From Gammaproteobacteria bacterium (GTDB taxonomy: Bacteria > Pseudomonadota > Gammaproteobacteria > Nevskiales > Nevskiaceae): 64,000 nt of DNA. Within the stretch, counting starts at the first letter, position 1. Each line of letters begins with the position of its first letter. A model generated the notes under the pieces. It saw only the letters and a list, made by a program, of their open reading frames with translations. It did not search any database and had not been told where the DNA came from. Shown here one piece after another: positions 9,103 through 17,492 of this stretch. The stretch is taken from contig JAPLSB010000016.1 in the NCBI GenBank assembly GCA_026398875.1, positions 1-64,000 of the forward strand, written 5' to 3'. The position numbers and the translations under genes were made by a program.

Positions 9103-9651
9103 CAGGTTCAGGCCGATCTCGCCCGGGCCGATCACCGGCAGCAGCGAGACCTCGGCCGGCAGCCACGGCTTCACGACCAGCTTCGACAGGCCGTAGGCGA
9201 GCGCGCAGCCGGCCACGACGTCGCGGACGTAATGCTTGTCCTCGTTGACGCGGATGTAGGCCACCCAGGCGGACACCGCATAGGCCGGCGTTGCTGCCTG
9301 CCAGCCGTAGCGCTCGCCGAGATAGGCGGCACCGGCGCAGGCCGTCGACGTGTGGCCGGACGGGAACGATTTGCTGCCGCCATCCGGCCGCGTGCCCCAG
9401 TCGCCGTCCTTGAACGCGTACTTCAGCGCCTGCGTCGCAGCGACCGTGGCCGCGACTTCTCCGCCAAGCTGCCAGAGGCCGCGATAGTCGCCCTGATAGG
9501 TCGTGTAGGCGGCAGCGCCGGCGGCCGGCACGAACTTCAGCCAGTTCGACAGCCGCAGCTGATCGCGGTTGGCTTCCGCCAGGCTGGACAGTGGGAGGGC
9601 CAGGCAGATGCCGGACAGCAGCGCGCAAGGGATTCGGCGGGAATGGAACAT
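9088..9651 (-). CDS. PAP2 (type 2 phosphatidic acid phosphatase) family protein
   Basis: 187 aa starting at the ATG at 9651, with an N-terminal signal peptide or first membrane helix (about residues 8-24, ending SSLAEA). All three PAP2 motifs are present: K(X6)RP as KDGDWGTRP, PSGH, and R(X5)H(X3)D as RVNEDKHYVRD. The family dephosphorylates lipid phosphates such as phosphatidic acid or undecaprenyl diphosphate at the periplasmic face. It overlaps the GH5 gene tail to tail and is monocistronic. Confidence 0.85.
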   Translation of the reverse strand: MFHSRRIPCALLSGICLALPLSSLAEANRDQLRLSNWLKFVPAAGAAAYTTYQGDYRGLWQLGGEVAATVAATQALKYAFKDGDWGTRPDGGSKSFPSGHTSTACAGAAYLGERYGWQAATPAYAVSAWVAYIRVNEDKHYVRDVVAGCALAYGLSKLVVKPWLPAEVSLLPVIGPGEIGLNLSARW

Positions 9652-9780
9652 GGCGGATGGGTCTTGGAAAAAGGAGCCGCGGGATAGCGAACGGAATCGA
9701 CAGCGGTTGCATCGACATCCGGCAGCGACGAGCATGCCGCACCGGAACCATGTGCGTTCCGCCAACCGGAGCATGCCGCA

Positions 9781-10605
9781 GTGGCCGATGAACCCGCCAA
9801 GCCGCGTTCGGTGTCCGCCGCGATCGCGTCGCTGCTGTCGCTCGGCAAGGATCTGGTCGCGCTGCTGCGCGACGGTTCGCTGTTCCTGCTGGCCGTGCTG
9901 CTGCTGGCGTTCCCGACCCAGTTCAACGCGATGCTGGTTGCCGCCGGATTCAAGGAGGGCAGCGTCGCCGGCTTCAAGTGGCAGGCCTCGCTTGGCGAAA
10001 CCGATCGTGCGCTGGAGAAGGCGCAGGAAACGATTTCCCAACTGCAGCGCAAGAACGACGAACTGGCGAAGACGCTGGGCGAAGCGAGCCAGCGGATCGT
10101 GGGCGGCGATGGCCAGCTGAAGGCGCAGATCGTCGAGCTGCAGCAGGGCAACCGGACGCTGTCGGAATCGGTGCAGTCGGTACAGACGCGCGTCGATGAA
10201 CGACTGCTGTCGAACCAGCAGCTGGTGGCCAGCGCCGATCGCATGAAGGCGGCACCGGCCGATGACATCGCTGCCGCTCCGGCTGCGACGCCGGTTGAGC
10301 GCTACGTGGTCGGGCTGCAGACGGTCGGCTTCGACGATGCTGCCCGTGTGCGGGTCAATACCGCGCTGCAGACACGCGGCTACCAGCTCAGTCCGCTGTC
10401 GGCGTCCTACGACAGCCGCCCAGGCTGGTTCGCAACGCGTTCCACGGTCTTCTACTACGCCACGCCGGCGCTGCCGGCGGCCAAGGCGCTGGCCGAGTGG
10501 CTGCAGGCCGAAACCGGCACCCGCTTCGCCGTGCAGCGCGGCGCCGGGCTCGGCGTCGACGCGGGCCAGCGGGACGTGACGCTGTACGTGCACTACCTGC
10601 AATGA
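9781..10605 (+). CDS. Inner-membrane anchored coiled-coil protein, function unknown
   Basis: 274 aa from a GTG at 9781 with a weak upstream CGGAG. There is one hydrophobic segment at about residues 33-52, then a predicted coiled coil (about 75-145, with E/K/L/Q heptads). After an alanine/proline linker comes a C-terminal globular domain of about 100 residues beginning VERYVVGLQT. I do not recognise the family. The architecture (TM, coiled coil, small C-terminal domain) suggests an envelope-anchored protein with its globular domain in the periplasm. It is divergent from the PAP2 gene and convergent with the methyltransferase gene. Confidence 0.7.
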   Translation: MADEPAKPRSVSAAIASLLSLGKDLVALLRDGSLFLLAVLLLAFPTQFNAMLVAAGFKEGSVAGFKWQASLGETDRALEKAQETISQLQRKNDELAKTLGEASQRIVGGDGQLKAQIVELQQGNRTLSESVQSVQTRVDERLLSNQQLVASADRMKAAPADDIAAAPAATPVERYVVGLQTVGFDDAARVRVNTALQTRGYQLSPLSASYDSRPGWFATRSTVFYYATPALPAAKALAEWLQAETGTRFAVQRGAGLGVDAGQRDVTLYVHYLQ

Positions 10606-10612
10606 ACGCCGC

Positions 10613-11410
10613 TCAGCGGCGCGTGGCCCGCGTCATCAGATAGGACTGGCGCACGCGGTTGTCGGCGAAGTAGGTCTGCACGATCGCGACGACCTCGGCG
10701 CGGAACGCGGCCAGCCGCTCCGGTTCGCCGGCCAGCATCTGCACCAGCTTGATGAACGGTGCTGCCGTGTGTTCCATGTTCGCGCCGTAGTGCCGAGGGC
10801 TCAGCGCCGGAATCGTCATCTCGTCGCGATGGAACTCCAGACCCTGCACGGCGTCGCCGAGCCAGCGGCGGATATTCGCGGTTTCGCCCCAGCTGCTTGG
10901 CGCTGCGGCGCCGGGCGGGCCGGGCAGGTAGCGGCCAACCAGGTCGAACAGGCGGCCGATGCACAGTTCCGGCGGCCAGGTCGAAAACGCGATGCGGCCA
11001 CCGGGCTTCAGCACCCGCAGCATTTCGGCAATGGCCTGCTCCGGGCGCGGCGCGAACATGTGGCCGAACTGGCTCAGCACGACGTCGAAGCTGGCATCTG
11101 CATACGGCAGCGCTTCGACATCGCCGTCAACGAACTCGATCGCGGCCTCGATCAGCGCCGCATTGCGCCGGGCATCGGCCAGCAGCGCAGGTGCCAGGTC
11201 CAGACCCTTGACCGTCGCGCCACGCCGCGCTGCGGTGATCGCGACGACGCCGGTGCCGCAGGCGACATCGAGCACGGCCTCGCCCGGCTGCACGCCGGCG
11301 TAGTTCACCAGCGCAGCCGCAGCCGGTGTCGTGAACGCGGCAATCGGCGCGAACAGGCTCCAGCCTTCGCGCTGCGCGGCTTTCATCGCGGCATAGGGAT
11401 CGTCGGTCAT
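10613..11410 (-). CDS. Class I SAM-dependent methyltransferase (UbiE/Methyltransf_11-like)
   Basis: 265 aa. The frame is open further upstream, but the ATG at 11410 is preceded by CCGGAGC at 7-nt spacing and starts the conserved domain. Motif I is VLDVACGTG, an acidic residue ending strand 2 follows at VKGLDLA, then VDGDVEALPYADASFD (motif II region) and LKPGGRIAFSTW (post-motif). This is a Rossmann-fold methyltransferase; the acceptor substrate is unknown. No neighbour indicates a pathway. Confidence 0.82.
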   Translation of the reverse strand: MTDDPYAAMKAAQREGWSLFAPIAAFTTPAAAALVNYAGVQPGEAVLDVACGTGVVAITAARRGATVKGLDLAPALLADARRNAALIEAAIEFVDGDVEALPYADASFDVVLSQFGHMFAPRPEQAIAEMLRVLKPGGRIAFSTWPPELCIGRLFDLVGRYLPGPPGAAAPSSWGETANIRRWLGDAVQGLEFHRDEMTIPALSPRHYGANMEHTAAPFIKLVQMLAGEPERLAAFRAEVVAIVQTYFADNRVRQSYLMTRATRR

Positions 11411-11683
11411 CGGCAGCTCCGGCAAGTAGGGCAGGACGCCGCTGCACGGCAGCGGTTGGCGTGCGCGAGCATAGCGTCGGGGCGAATCCTGAAAGCGACT
11501 TCGCGCGCTACCACCCGCCGCTGTGCATCCGGTCACGGAGGCGCGCAGGTCCTGGTGTTTTCCCGGCGCGGCACGGCGTAGGCTTCGCGCCCCGAAACCG
11601 GTTTGCTTGCCGCCGGTATCGGGAAATGTTGCCACCCCCGTTGTTCCACGCTGTCGCTTTCCTGCCCTTGATGGAGGTTGTTC

Positions 11684-12316
11684 ATGGCGTTACCGCGTTC
11701 CCTGCGTCTGCCTGGTGTGCTGCTGAGCCTGGCCGTGCTGACCCAGCTTCCGGCCAGGGCAGATGCCCCGACCGAACCCGCAGCGCCGGAAACGGCAGCG
11801 CCCCAGCCGCCGGCTGGCAAGCGGCCGGAATTCAACTTCCTGGTCGGCGGCGGCCTCGAGTTCGGCGGCGGCGATGTCGCCACCGTTGCCTTCACCGATG
11901 GCAGCAGCCAGGACGTGCATGCCGGTCAGGGCATCAGCGGCTTCGTCGGCGGCCAGCTGCGGTTGCATCCGCTGAGTCCGTGGTCAGCGCGGGTCACGGC
12001 CGGCTACAAGTACGTCACCACCAAGGCCTCGAACGCCAACATCGGCCTGGGCCGCGTGCCGCTGGAGTTCATCGGCAGCTACCGGTTCGGCAATGGCGCG
12101 CGCGTCGGCAGCGGTCTCGTCTATCACACGGCGATCAAGCTGAACGGCGATGGCTTCTTCGAGGACGTGAAGTTCAAGGACGCCGTCGGCTTCCGCGTCG
12201 AGGCGGGCTGGCGGTGGATTCTGCTGAGCTATACCGGCCTTGACTACAAGGCCAGGAACGGCGGCGGCTCCACCGACGCCAGCAGTGTCGGCATCAATCT
12301 GATCGTCGGTTTCTGA
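11684..12316 (+). CDS. Small outer-membrane beta-barrel protein
   Basis: 210 aa; the ATG at 11684 lies 6 nt after GGAGG. Residues 1-27 are a signal peptide (ending ARADA), then a proline/alanine-rich linker, then about eight amphipathic strands rich in Gly and aromatics. The last strand ends IVGF, the usual aromatic C-terminus of outer-membrane proteins. It resembles eight-stranded OmpW/OmpA-like barrels in size but I cannot assign a family. It is monocistronic and followed by a strong hairpin. Confidence 0.72.
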   Translation: MALPRSLRLPGVLLSLAVLTQLPARADAPTEPAAPETAAPQPPAGKRPEFNFLVGGGLEFGGGDVATVAFTDGSSQDVHAGQGISGFVGGQLRLHPLSPWSARVTAGYKYVTTKASNANIGLGRVPLEFIGSYRFGNGARVGSGLVYHTAIKLNGDGFFEDVKFKDAVGFRVEAGWRWILLSYTGLDYKARNGGGSTDASSVGINLIVGF

Positions 12317-12324
12317 GCCTGCAC

Positions 12325-12354
12325 CGCCCGCAGCGCCTGCCACTGCTGCGGGCG
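12325..12354. terminator. Bidirectional hairpin between the barrel gene and acnA
   Basis: CGCCCGCAGC (12325-12334) pairs perfectly with GCTGCGGGCG (12345-12354) across a 10-nt loop. It lies between two convergent stops (12316 and 12362) and can serve both. Confidence 0.6.
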
Positions 12355-12361
12355 CTGCCGG

Positions 12362-15025
12362 TCAGGCCGCCATCTGCCGCAGCATGTACGGCAGCACGCC
12401 GCCATGGCGGTAGTAGGCCCACTCCACCGGCGTGTTGATGCGCACCCGCGCCGTGAACGGGTGGCGAGTGCCGTCGGCGCGAGTCGCAGTGACGGTCACC
12501 GTCTGCGCGCCATCGATGAGCCCCTCGATGTCGAACACTTCGCTGCCATCGAGGCCGAGCGAAACCGCACTTTCGCCATCGACGAAGTTCAGCGGCAGCA
12601 CACCCATGCCAACCAGATTGGCGCGATGGATGCGTTCGAAGCTTGCCGAGATCACCGCCTTGACGCCGAGCAGCAGCGTGCCCTTCGCGGCCCAGTCGCG
12701 TGACGAGCCGGTGCCGTATTCCTTGCCGGCCAGCACCACCAGCGGCGTGCCGGTGGCGGCGTACTTCATCGCCACGTCGTAGATCGGCTCGACCGGGCCG
12801 GCCGCGCTGCCGCTGTAGTGGCGCGATACCCCGCCTTCGACACCCGGCGTCATCGCGTTGCGGATCCGGGTATTCGCGAAAGTGCCGCGCATCATGATTT
12901 CGTGGCTGCCGCGTCGTGAGCCGAAGCTGTTGAAATCGGCGCGCTGCACGCCAAGTGACGCGAGGTAGCGGCCGGCCGGACCATCCTGCTTGATGTCGCC
13001 GGCCGGGCTGATGTGATCGGTGGTGATCGAATCGCCGAGCACCGCCAGCGCCCGTGCGCCGCGGATCATCGGAATGCCCGGCGGCGTCAGGCTCATGCCG
13101 GTGAAGTACGGCGGGTTCTGGATGTACGTGGAGCGTGCATCCCAGCGGTAGGTTTCCGACGCCGTGACCCGTATGCTTTGCCAGTGCGCGTCGCCCTTCA
13201 GCACGTCGCCATAGCTGCTGCGGAACAACTCGGCGGTGACCGCCGATGCGACCAGCGCCTGGATCTCGGCATTCGAGGGCCAGATGTCCTTCAGATAGAC
13301 ATCCTGACCATCGTGGCTGCGGCCGAGCGGCTCCGAGGCCAGATCGATGTCGGTGCTGCCGGCAATCGCATAGGCCACCACCAGCGGCGGGCTGGCCAGA
13401 TAGTTCATGCGCACGTCCTGGTGGACGCGGCCTTCGAAGTTGCGGTTGCCAGACAGCACGGCCGACACGCTCAAGCTGTGGTCCTGGATCGCCTGGCCGA
13501 TCGGCGCATTCAGCGGCCCGGAATTGCCGATGCAGGTCGTGCAGCCGTAGGCCACGACATGGAAGCCGAACGCTTCCAGATCGTCGATCAGCCCGGCCTT
13601 GGCCAGATATTCGGTGACCGCCTTGGAGCCTGGCGCAAGCGAGGTCTTGACCCAGGGCTGCGTCTGCAGGCCCAGCGCGCGGGCCTTGCGGGCCAGCAGG
13701 CCGGCGCCGATCAGCAAGCTGGGATTCGAGGTGTTGGTGCAGCTGGTGATCGCCGCGATCACCACGGCGCCATCCTTGAGTTCGTAGGTCCGGCCGTTGT
13801 CGCTGACGGTGGCCGGGCCTTTCGACGGCCGCGTCATCTGTTCGGCCGCGAATGCCTTGCGGAAGTTCGCCTGCATGTCGCGCAGCAGCACACGGTCCTG
13901 CGGCCGCTTCGGTCCGGCCAGCGACGGCTGGATGCTGGCCAGATCGAGCGTCAGCACATCGGTGTACTCGGCGTCCGGCGCATCGGCGGTCCACCACATG
14001 CCCTGCGCTTTCGCATAGGCCTCGACGACGGCGATCTGCTGCTCGCTGCGGCCGGTCAGGCGCAGGTAGTTCAGCGTTTCGGCGTCGATCGGGAAGATGC
14101 CGCAGGTGGCGCCGTACTCCGGTGCCATGTTGGCGATGGTGTTGCGATCACTGGCCGACAGATTCGCAAGGCCGGGGCCGAAGAACTCGACGAACTTCTC
14201 GACCACGCCGCGGGTTCTCAGCGTTTCGGTGACGGTCAGCACCAGATCGGTGGCGGTTGCGCCTTCTGCGAGCTGGCCGCTGAGCCGCACGCCGATCACT
14301 TCCGGCATCAGCATCGACGACGGCTGGCCGAGCATCGCCGCTTCCGCCTCGATGCCACCGACGCCCCAGCCCAGCACGCCGATGCCATTGACCATCGTCG
14401 TGTGGCTGTCGGTACCGAAGCAGCTGTCGGGATAAAGGAATCCGGCGTCGTTCTCGAACACCACGCGCGCGAGGTATTCGATGTTGACCTGGTGAACGAT
14501 GCCGGTGTCCGGGGGCACGGCCTTGAAGTTCTTCAGCGCTTCCTGGCCCCAGCGCAGGAAGGTGTAGCGCTCCTCGTTGCGCTGGAACTCGATCCTGGCA
14601 TTGAGATCGAGCGCTGCGCGCGAGCCGTAGTGATCGATCATCACCGAGTGATCGATCACCAGCTCGACCGGACACAGCGGGTTGATCTTCGTGGCATCGC
14701 CACCCAGCGCCTTCATCGCGTCGCGCATCGCGGCCAGATCGACGACGCAGGGCACGCCGGTGAAGTCCTGCAGGATCACGCGCGCCGGCGTGAAGTTGAT
14801 GTCCTTGACCGGCAGCGCGCGCAGATCGGCCGACGCCAGCGCGCGGATGTCATCGGCGGTGGTCGCCACGCCGTCTTCGTGGCGCAGCAGGTTCTCAAGC
14901 AGGATCTTGTACGCGTACGGCAGCCGCGAGACGCGGAACTGCGCTTCCAGCCGCGTCAGGTCGTGGTAGCCGTAGGCGTTGCCGCCAATCGAGAGCGTGG
15001 CGCGGGTGCTGAAGCTGTTGTTCAT
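12362..15025 (-). CDS. acnA: Aconitate hydratase A
   Basis: 887 aa from the ATG at 15025, the normal length for AcnA. It interconverts citrate and isocitrate in the cytoplasmic TCA cycle. The [4Fe-4S] ligands are visible in TSCTNTSNP and in GCTTCIGNSG, and the swivel domain near the C-terminus has GTGSSRDWAAKG. The N-terminus (STRATLSIGG then YGYHDLTRLE) matches AcnA rather than AcnB or the methylcitrate enzyme AcnD. It stands alone between a terminator hairpin and the DUF2505 operon. A second, unrelated-architecture aconitase (acnB) lies 4.7 kb away on the same strand. Confidence 0.95.
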   Translation of the reverse strand: MNNSFSTRATLSIGGNAYGYHDLTRLEAQFRVSRLPYAYKILLENLLRHEDGVATTADDIRALASADLRALPVKDINFTPARVILQDFTGVPCVVDLAAMRDAMKALGGDATKINPLCPVELVIDHSVMIDHYGSRAALDLNARIEFQRNEERYTFLRWGQEALKNFKAVPPDTGIVHQVNIEYLARVVFENDAGFLYPDSCFGTDSHTTMVNGIGVLGWGVGGIEAEAAMLGQPSSMLMPEVIGVRLSGQLAEGATATDLVLTVTETLRTRGVVEKFVEFFGPGLANLSASDRNTIANMAPEYGATCGIFPIDAETLNYLRLTGRSEQQIAVVEAYAKAQGMWWTADAPDAEYTDVLTLDLASIQPSLAGPKRPQDRVLLRDMQANFRKAFAAEQMTRPSKGPATVSDNGRTYELKDGAVVIAAITSCTNTSNPSLLIGAGLLARKARALGLQTQPWVKTSLAPGSKAVTEYLAKAGLIDDLEAFGFHVVAYGCTTCIGNSGPLNAPIGQAIQDHSLSVSAVLSGNRNFEGRVHQDVRMNYLASPPLVVAYAIAGSTDIDLASEPLGRSHDGQDVYLKDIWPSNAEIQALVASAVTAELFRSSYGDVLKGDAHWQSIRVTASETYRWDARSTYIQNPPYFTGMSLTPPGIPMIRGARALAVLGDSITTDHISPAGDIKQDGPAGRYLASLGVQRADFNSFGSRRGSHEIMMRGTFANTRIRNAMTPGVEGGVSRHYSGSAAGPVEPIYDVAMKYAATGTPLVVLAGKEYGTGSSRDWAAKGTLLLGVKAVISASFERIHRANLVGMGVLPLNFVDGESAVSLGLDGSEVFDIEGLIDGAQTVTVTATRADGTRHPFTARVRINTPVEWAYYRHGGVLPYMLRQMAA

Positions 15026-15107
15026 CGGCAGGTCTTCCGTGCGAAAGGCGGGGCGCGTCAGGAGGACTGCGCCCGCATGCGAAGACCATGGCCGCATGCA
15101 GCCGATC

Positions 15108-15138
15108 CGGCAAGCCCGCGCGTCGGGCGGGTTTGCCG
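15108..15138 (-). terminator. Hairpin at the end of the DUF2505 operon
   Basis: CGGCAAGCCCGC (15108-15119) pairs with GCGGGTTTGCCG (15127-15138), 12 bp with one G-U pair and a 7-nt loop. It lies just beyond the DUF2505 stop on the minus strand. No T tract is present. Confidence 0.45.
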
Positions 15139-15157
15139 TACGGCGGTCAGCCCGATA

Positions 15158-15661
15158 TCAGCTGCGTGCTGCCAGCAGCTGCTGGGCGACCAGACCGTCC
15201 TGCTCGGACTTGCGCTGGATGTCCTGGGCAATGAACTTGGCCAGTGTGCCGCCAATCAGCGGCACCGAGCAGTCGACGGTCCAGCGCATGCGGTTGACCG
15301 CGCCGGTCGGCGTGGCTTCGAGCTGCATCTGGCAGCGGATCGAGGTGATCGACTTCAGCGGCTCGATGATCACGTCGAGGCGGCCGCTGCGGCTGGCGAT
15401 GTCCCAGCGGTCGGTCTGTTGCGCTTGTACCCAGTCAGCACTGCCGATGAACTTGTGCGCCATCTTCGGCACCTCGATGCTCGACTTGCGCTTGAAGCGG
15501 CAGAGCACCTGGAAGTGCTTGTCATCGGCGGTCCGCGACACGATCTCGATATCGCGCAGGCCCAGTTCGCGGTACTTGCTCGGGATGTACTCGGGGTCGC
15601 GGTACATCGCCAGTACCTGGTCGACGGTGGCTTTGAAATGGTGTTCGCAGGTGAATTCCAT
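15158..15661 (-). CDS. DUF2505 (START/SRPBCC-like) protein
   Basis: 167 aa from the ATG at 15661. The sequence matches the DUF2505 family: MEFTCEHHF start, a YRDPEYI segment, and a PLIGGTLAKFI helix near the C-terminus, typical of the long closing helix of START-like hydrophobic-ligand pockets. No catalytic motif is visible. It is the last gene of the monooxygenase-SDR-hydrolase operon, 26 bp downstream of the hydrolase, so binding of a hydrophobic intermediate is a reasonable inference. Confidence 0.78.
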   Translation of the reverse strand: MEFTCEHHFKATVDQVLAMYRDPEYIPSKYRELGLRDIEIVSRTADDKHFQVLCRFKRKSSIEVPKMAHKFIGSADWVQAQQTDRWDIASRSGRLDVIIEPLKSITSIRCQMQLEATPTGAVNRMRWTVDCSVPLIGGTLAKFIAQDIQRKSEQDGLVAQQLLAARS

Positions 15662-15687
15662 GGATCAGGTCCTGTGGCGGTGGCGTT

Positions 15688-16632
15688 TCAGCCGTGATGG
15701 CCGATGAACTTGCGGATGTCGGCCGCGCTGCGGGCCGGGGCTTCGACCATCGGCATGTGGCCGAGATCGGGGTAGGTGACGAGCTGGGCGCCGGGGATGC
15801 CGCGCGCCCAGACATCGGCGGCACTGCGGTGCACGAGGCGATCACGATCGCCCCACATCACCAGCACCGGCACGGTGATTTCACCCAGCCGCGCGTCGAG
15901 CAGGTCGACGTGATGGAAGTCCTTGAAGATCCGGGCCAGCGATTCGCGGCGGGCGGCGTAGTCGGCGGCGATCCAGTCCAGCGTGATGCCCGGCACCCAC
16001 GGCGGCTGCGCCATGGTCATCGCGTAGAAATCATCGAAGGCCTTGCGGCTGCTCACTTCGAACGGGTTGCCTTCGCCACGGGCCAGCCGCTGATCCATGT
16101 CGCTGGGCTGCGGCGCGATCACGCCAGCGGCGTCCATCAGCGTGGCGCTCTGCACGCGGTCCGGATGGTGCAGCGCCAGCTGCGCGGCAATGAAGCCACC
16201 CATCGAGTTGCCGACCAGATGGGCACGGGCAATGCCGAGCGCGTCCAGCGCCCCAAGCACGCGCTGCGCCTGGCTCATCGTGTCGTAGCGCAGCGCCGGG
16301 TCGAATGGCGTTTCGCCGTGGCCCGGAAGATCGAGCACCAGCACGCGGTAGCGATCAGTGAAGTGCGGCGCAAAGCGCATCCACACGGTCTTGTCGGCGC
16401 TGTAGCCGTGAATCATCACGACCGCCTCGGTGGCATCGGCCGGCCCGCCCTGCCAGGTCATCATGCGGCTGTCGCCGACATCGACCGTCGCAGGCTTGAG
16501 CCCGCCGATCGCGGTCTCGATGCGGGCATCGGCATCCAGCGCCAGCTTGCCGACGGCCGGGTAGGTCAGTGCCGCCCAGCCGGCGAAGCCGACGGCCGCG
16601 ATGGCGGTCGCCAGAAGCAACGGGCGCTTCAT
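15688..16632 (-). CDS. Alpha/beta hydrolase, membrane-anchored or exported
   Basis: 314 aa. An N-terminal hydrophobic segment (residues 4-24) precedes the fold. The oxyanion region is VMIHGY, the nucleophile elbow GNSMGG, the acid lies in VMWGDRDRL and the base in DLGHMPM. A Ser-Asp-His triad is therefore complete. The start ATG overlaps the SDR stop by 4 bp (ATGA), showing one operon with the monooxygenase. It probably hydrolyses the ester or lactone made by the flavin monooxygenase; this is inferred from context. Confidence 0.85.
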   Translation of the reverse strand: MKRPLLLATAIAAVGFAGWAALTYPAVGKLALDADARIETAIGGLKPATVDVGDSRMMTWQGGPADATEAVVMIHGYSADKTVWMRFAPHFTDRYRVLVLDLPGHGETPFDPALRYDTMSQAQRVLGALDALGIARAHLVGNSMGGFIAAQLALHHPDRVQSATLMDAAGVIAPQPSDMDQRLARGEGNPFEVSSRKAFDDFYAMTMAQPPWVPGITLDWIAADYAARRESLARIFKDFHHVDLLDARLGEITVPVLVMWGDRDRLVHRSAADVWARGIPGAQLVTYPDLGHMPMVEAPARSAADIRKFIGHHG

Positions 16633-17483
16633 GGCGCCACCTTGCGGCGCTTGGCCGCGGTCTTCGCGGCTGGCGGCGGGTAGTCGCTGCGATCGATCAC
16701 GCCGCGCAAGTCGCGCCAGACGATCGGGTTCAGCAAGCGCAGCGGCAGCAGGTTGGCGCCGAGCCAGGTCTTCAGAGAATCCTTGCCGTAGACCAGCTTC
16801 GGCGTGCCGCGACGGATGCCGCGAATCACGTGGCGCACGATCGCTTCCGGCGGCGTCGACAGGTACTTGTTCGAGAACGCCTGATGCTGGGGCGCGTTGG
16901 CGATATTGGTGGCGATGCCGCCCGGATGGACCAGATGCACCGAGATCGGCGATTCCTGCAATTCCGTCATCAGCGCTTCAGTGAAGCCGCGCACCGCGAA
17001 CTTGGCGGCGCTGTAGTCGCAGTGATTCGGCGGGCCGATCAGCCCGAAGATGCTCGACACGTTGACCACCGCACCTTCGCCGTTGGCAACGAGCTGCGGC
17101 AGGAACACCTGCGTACCGTGGACCACGCCGTAGAAGTTGATCCGCATCACCCGCTCGATGGTCTCCACCGGAGTTGCCCAGACCGGCTTGCCAGCCCCGG
17201 CGATCCCAGCGTTGTTGATGATCACGTGGGCGTTGCCGAGCTTCGCCTGCACGTCGGCGGCGAAGCGCTCCATCGCGCGGCGATCGGAGACATCAAATGC
17301 TGCGCTGTGGATCGCGATGCCCGGCGTGCCGGCAATCAGGCCAACGGTCTCGGCGAGGCTCGCCGCGTCATAGTCGTTCAGCGCCAGCTTGGCGCCGAGC
17401 TTCGCGAACTCGACGGCGTACGCGCGGCCCATGCCCGAACCGGCGCCGGTGACGACGACGATCTTGTTGCGGAAATCCTTCAT
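16629..17483 (-). CDS. SDR family NAD(P)-dependent oxidoreductase
   Basis: 284 aa. It has the classical SDR signature: TGAGSGMG for NAD(P), NNAG, the catalytic Ser in NVSSIFG, and YSAAK. The C-terminal extension is basic and proline-rich. It lies 9 bp downstream of the flavin monooxygenase and overlaps the hydrolase start. In secondary-alcohol or cyclic-ketone pathways such an enzyme makes the ketone that the monooxygenase then converts to an ester; this role is inferred. Confidence 0.87.
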   Translation of the reverse strand: MKDFRNKIVVVTGAGSGMGRAYAVEFAKLGAKLALNDYDAASLAETVGLIAGTPGIAIHSAAFDVSDRRAMERFAADVQAKLGNAHVIINNAGIAGAGKPVWATPVETIERVMRINFYGVVHGTQVFLPQLVANGEGAVVNVSSIFGLIGPPNHCDYSAAKFAVRGFTEALMTELQESPISVHLVHPGGIATNIANAPQHQAFSNKYLSTPPEAIVRHVIRGIRRGTPKLVYGKDSLKTWLGANLLPLRLLNPIVWRDLRGVIDRSDYPPPAAKTAAKRRKVAP

Positions 17484-17492
17484 CGCTGCGGC

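Noticed and set aside
13013-15697. An 894-codon plus-strand open frame
   Set aside because: It is antisense to acnA and DUF2505, whose products are unambiguous.
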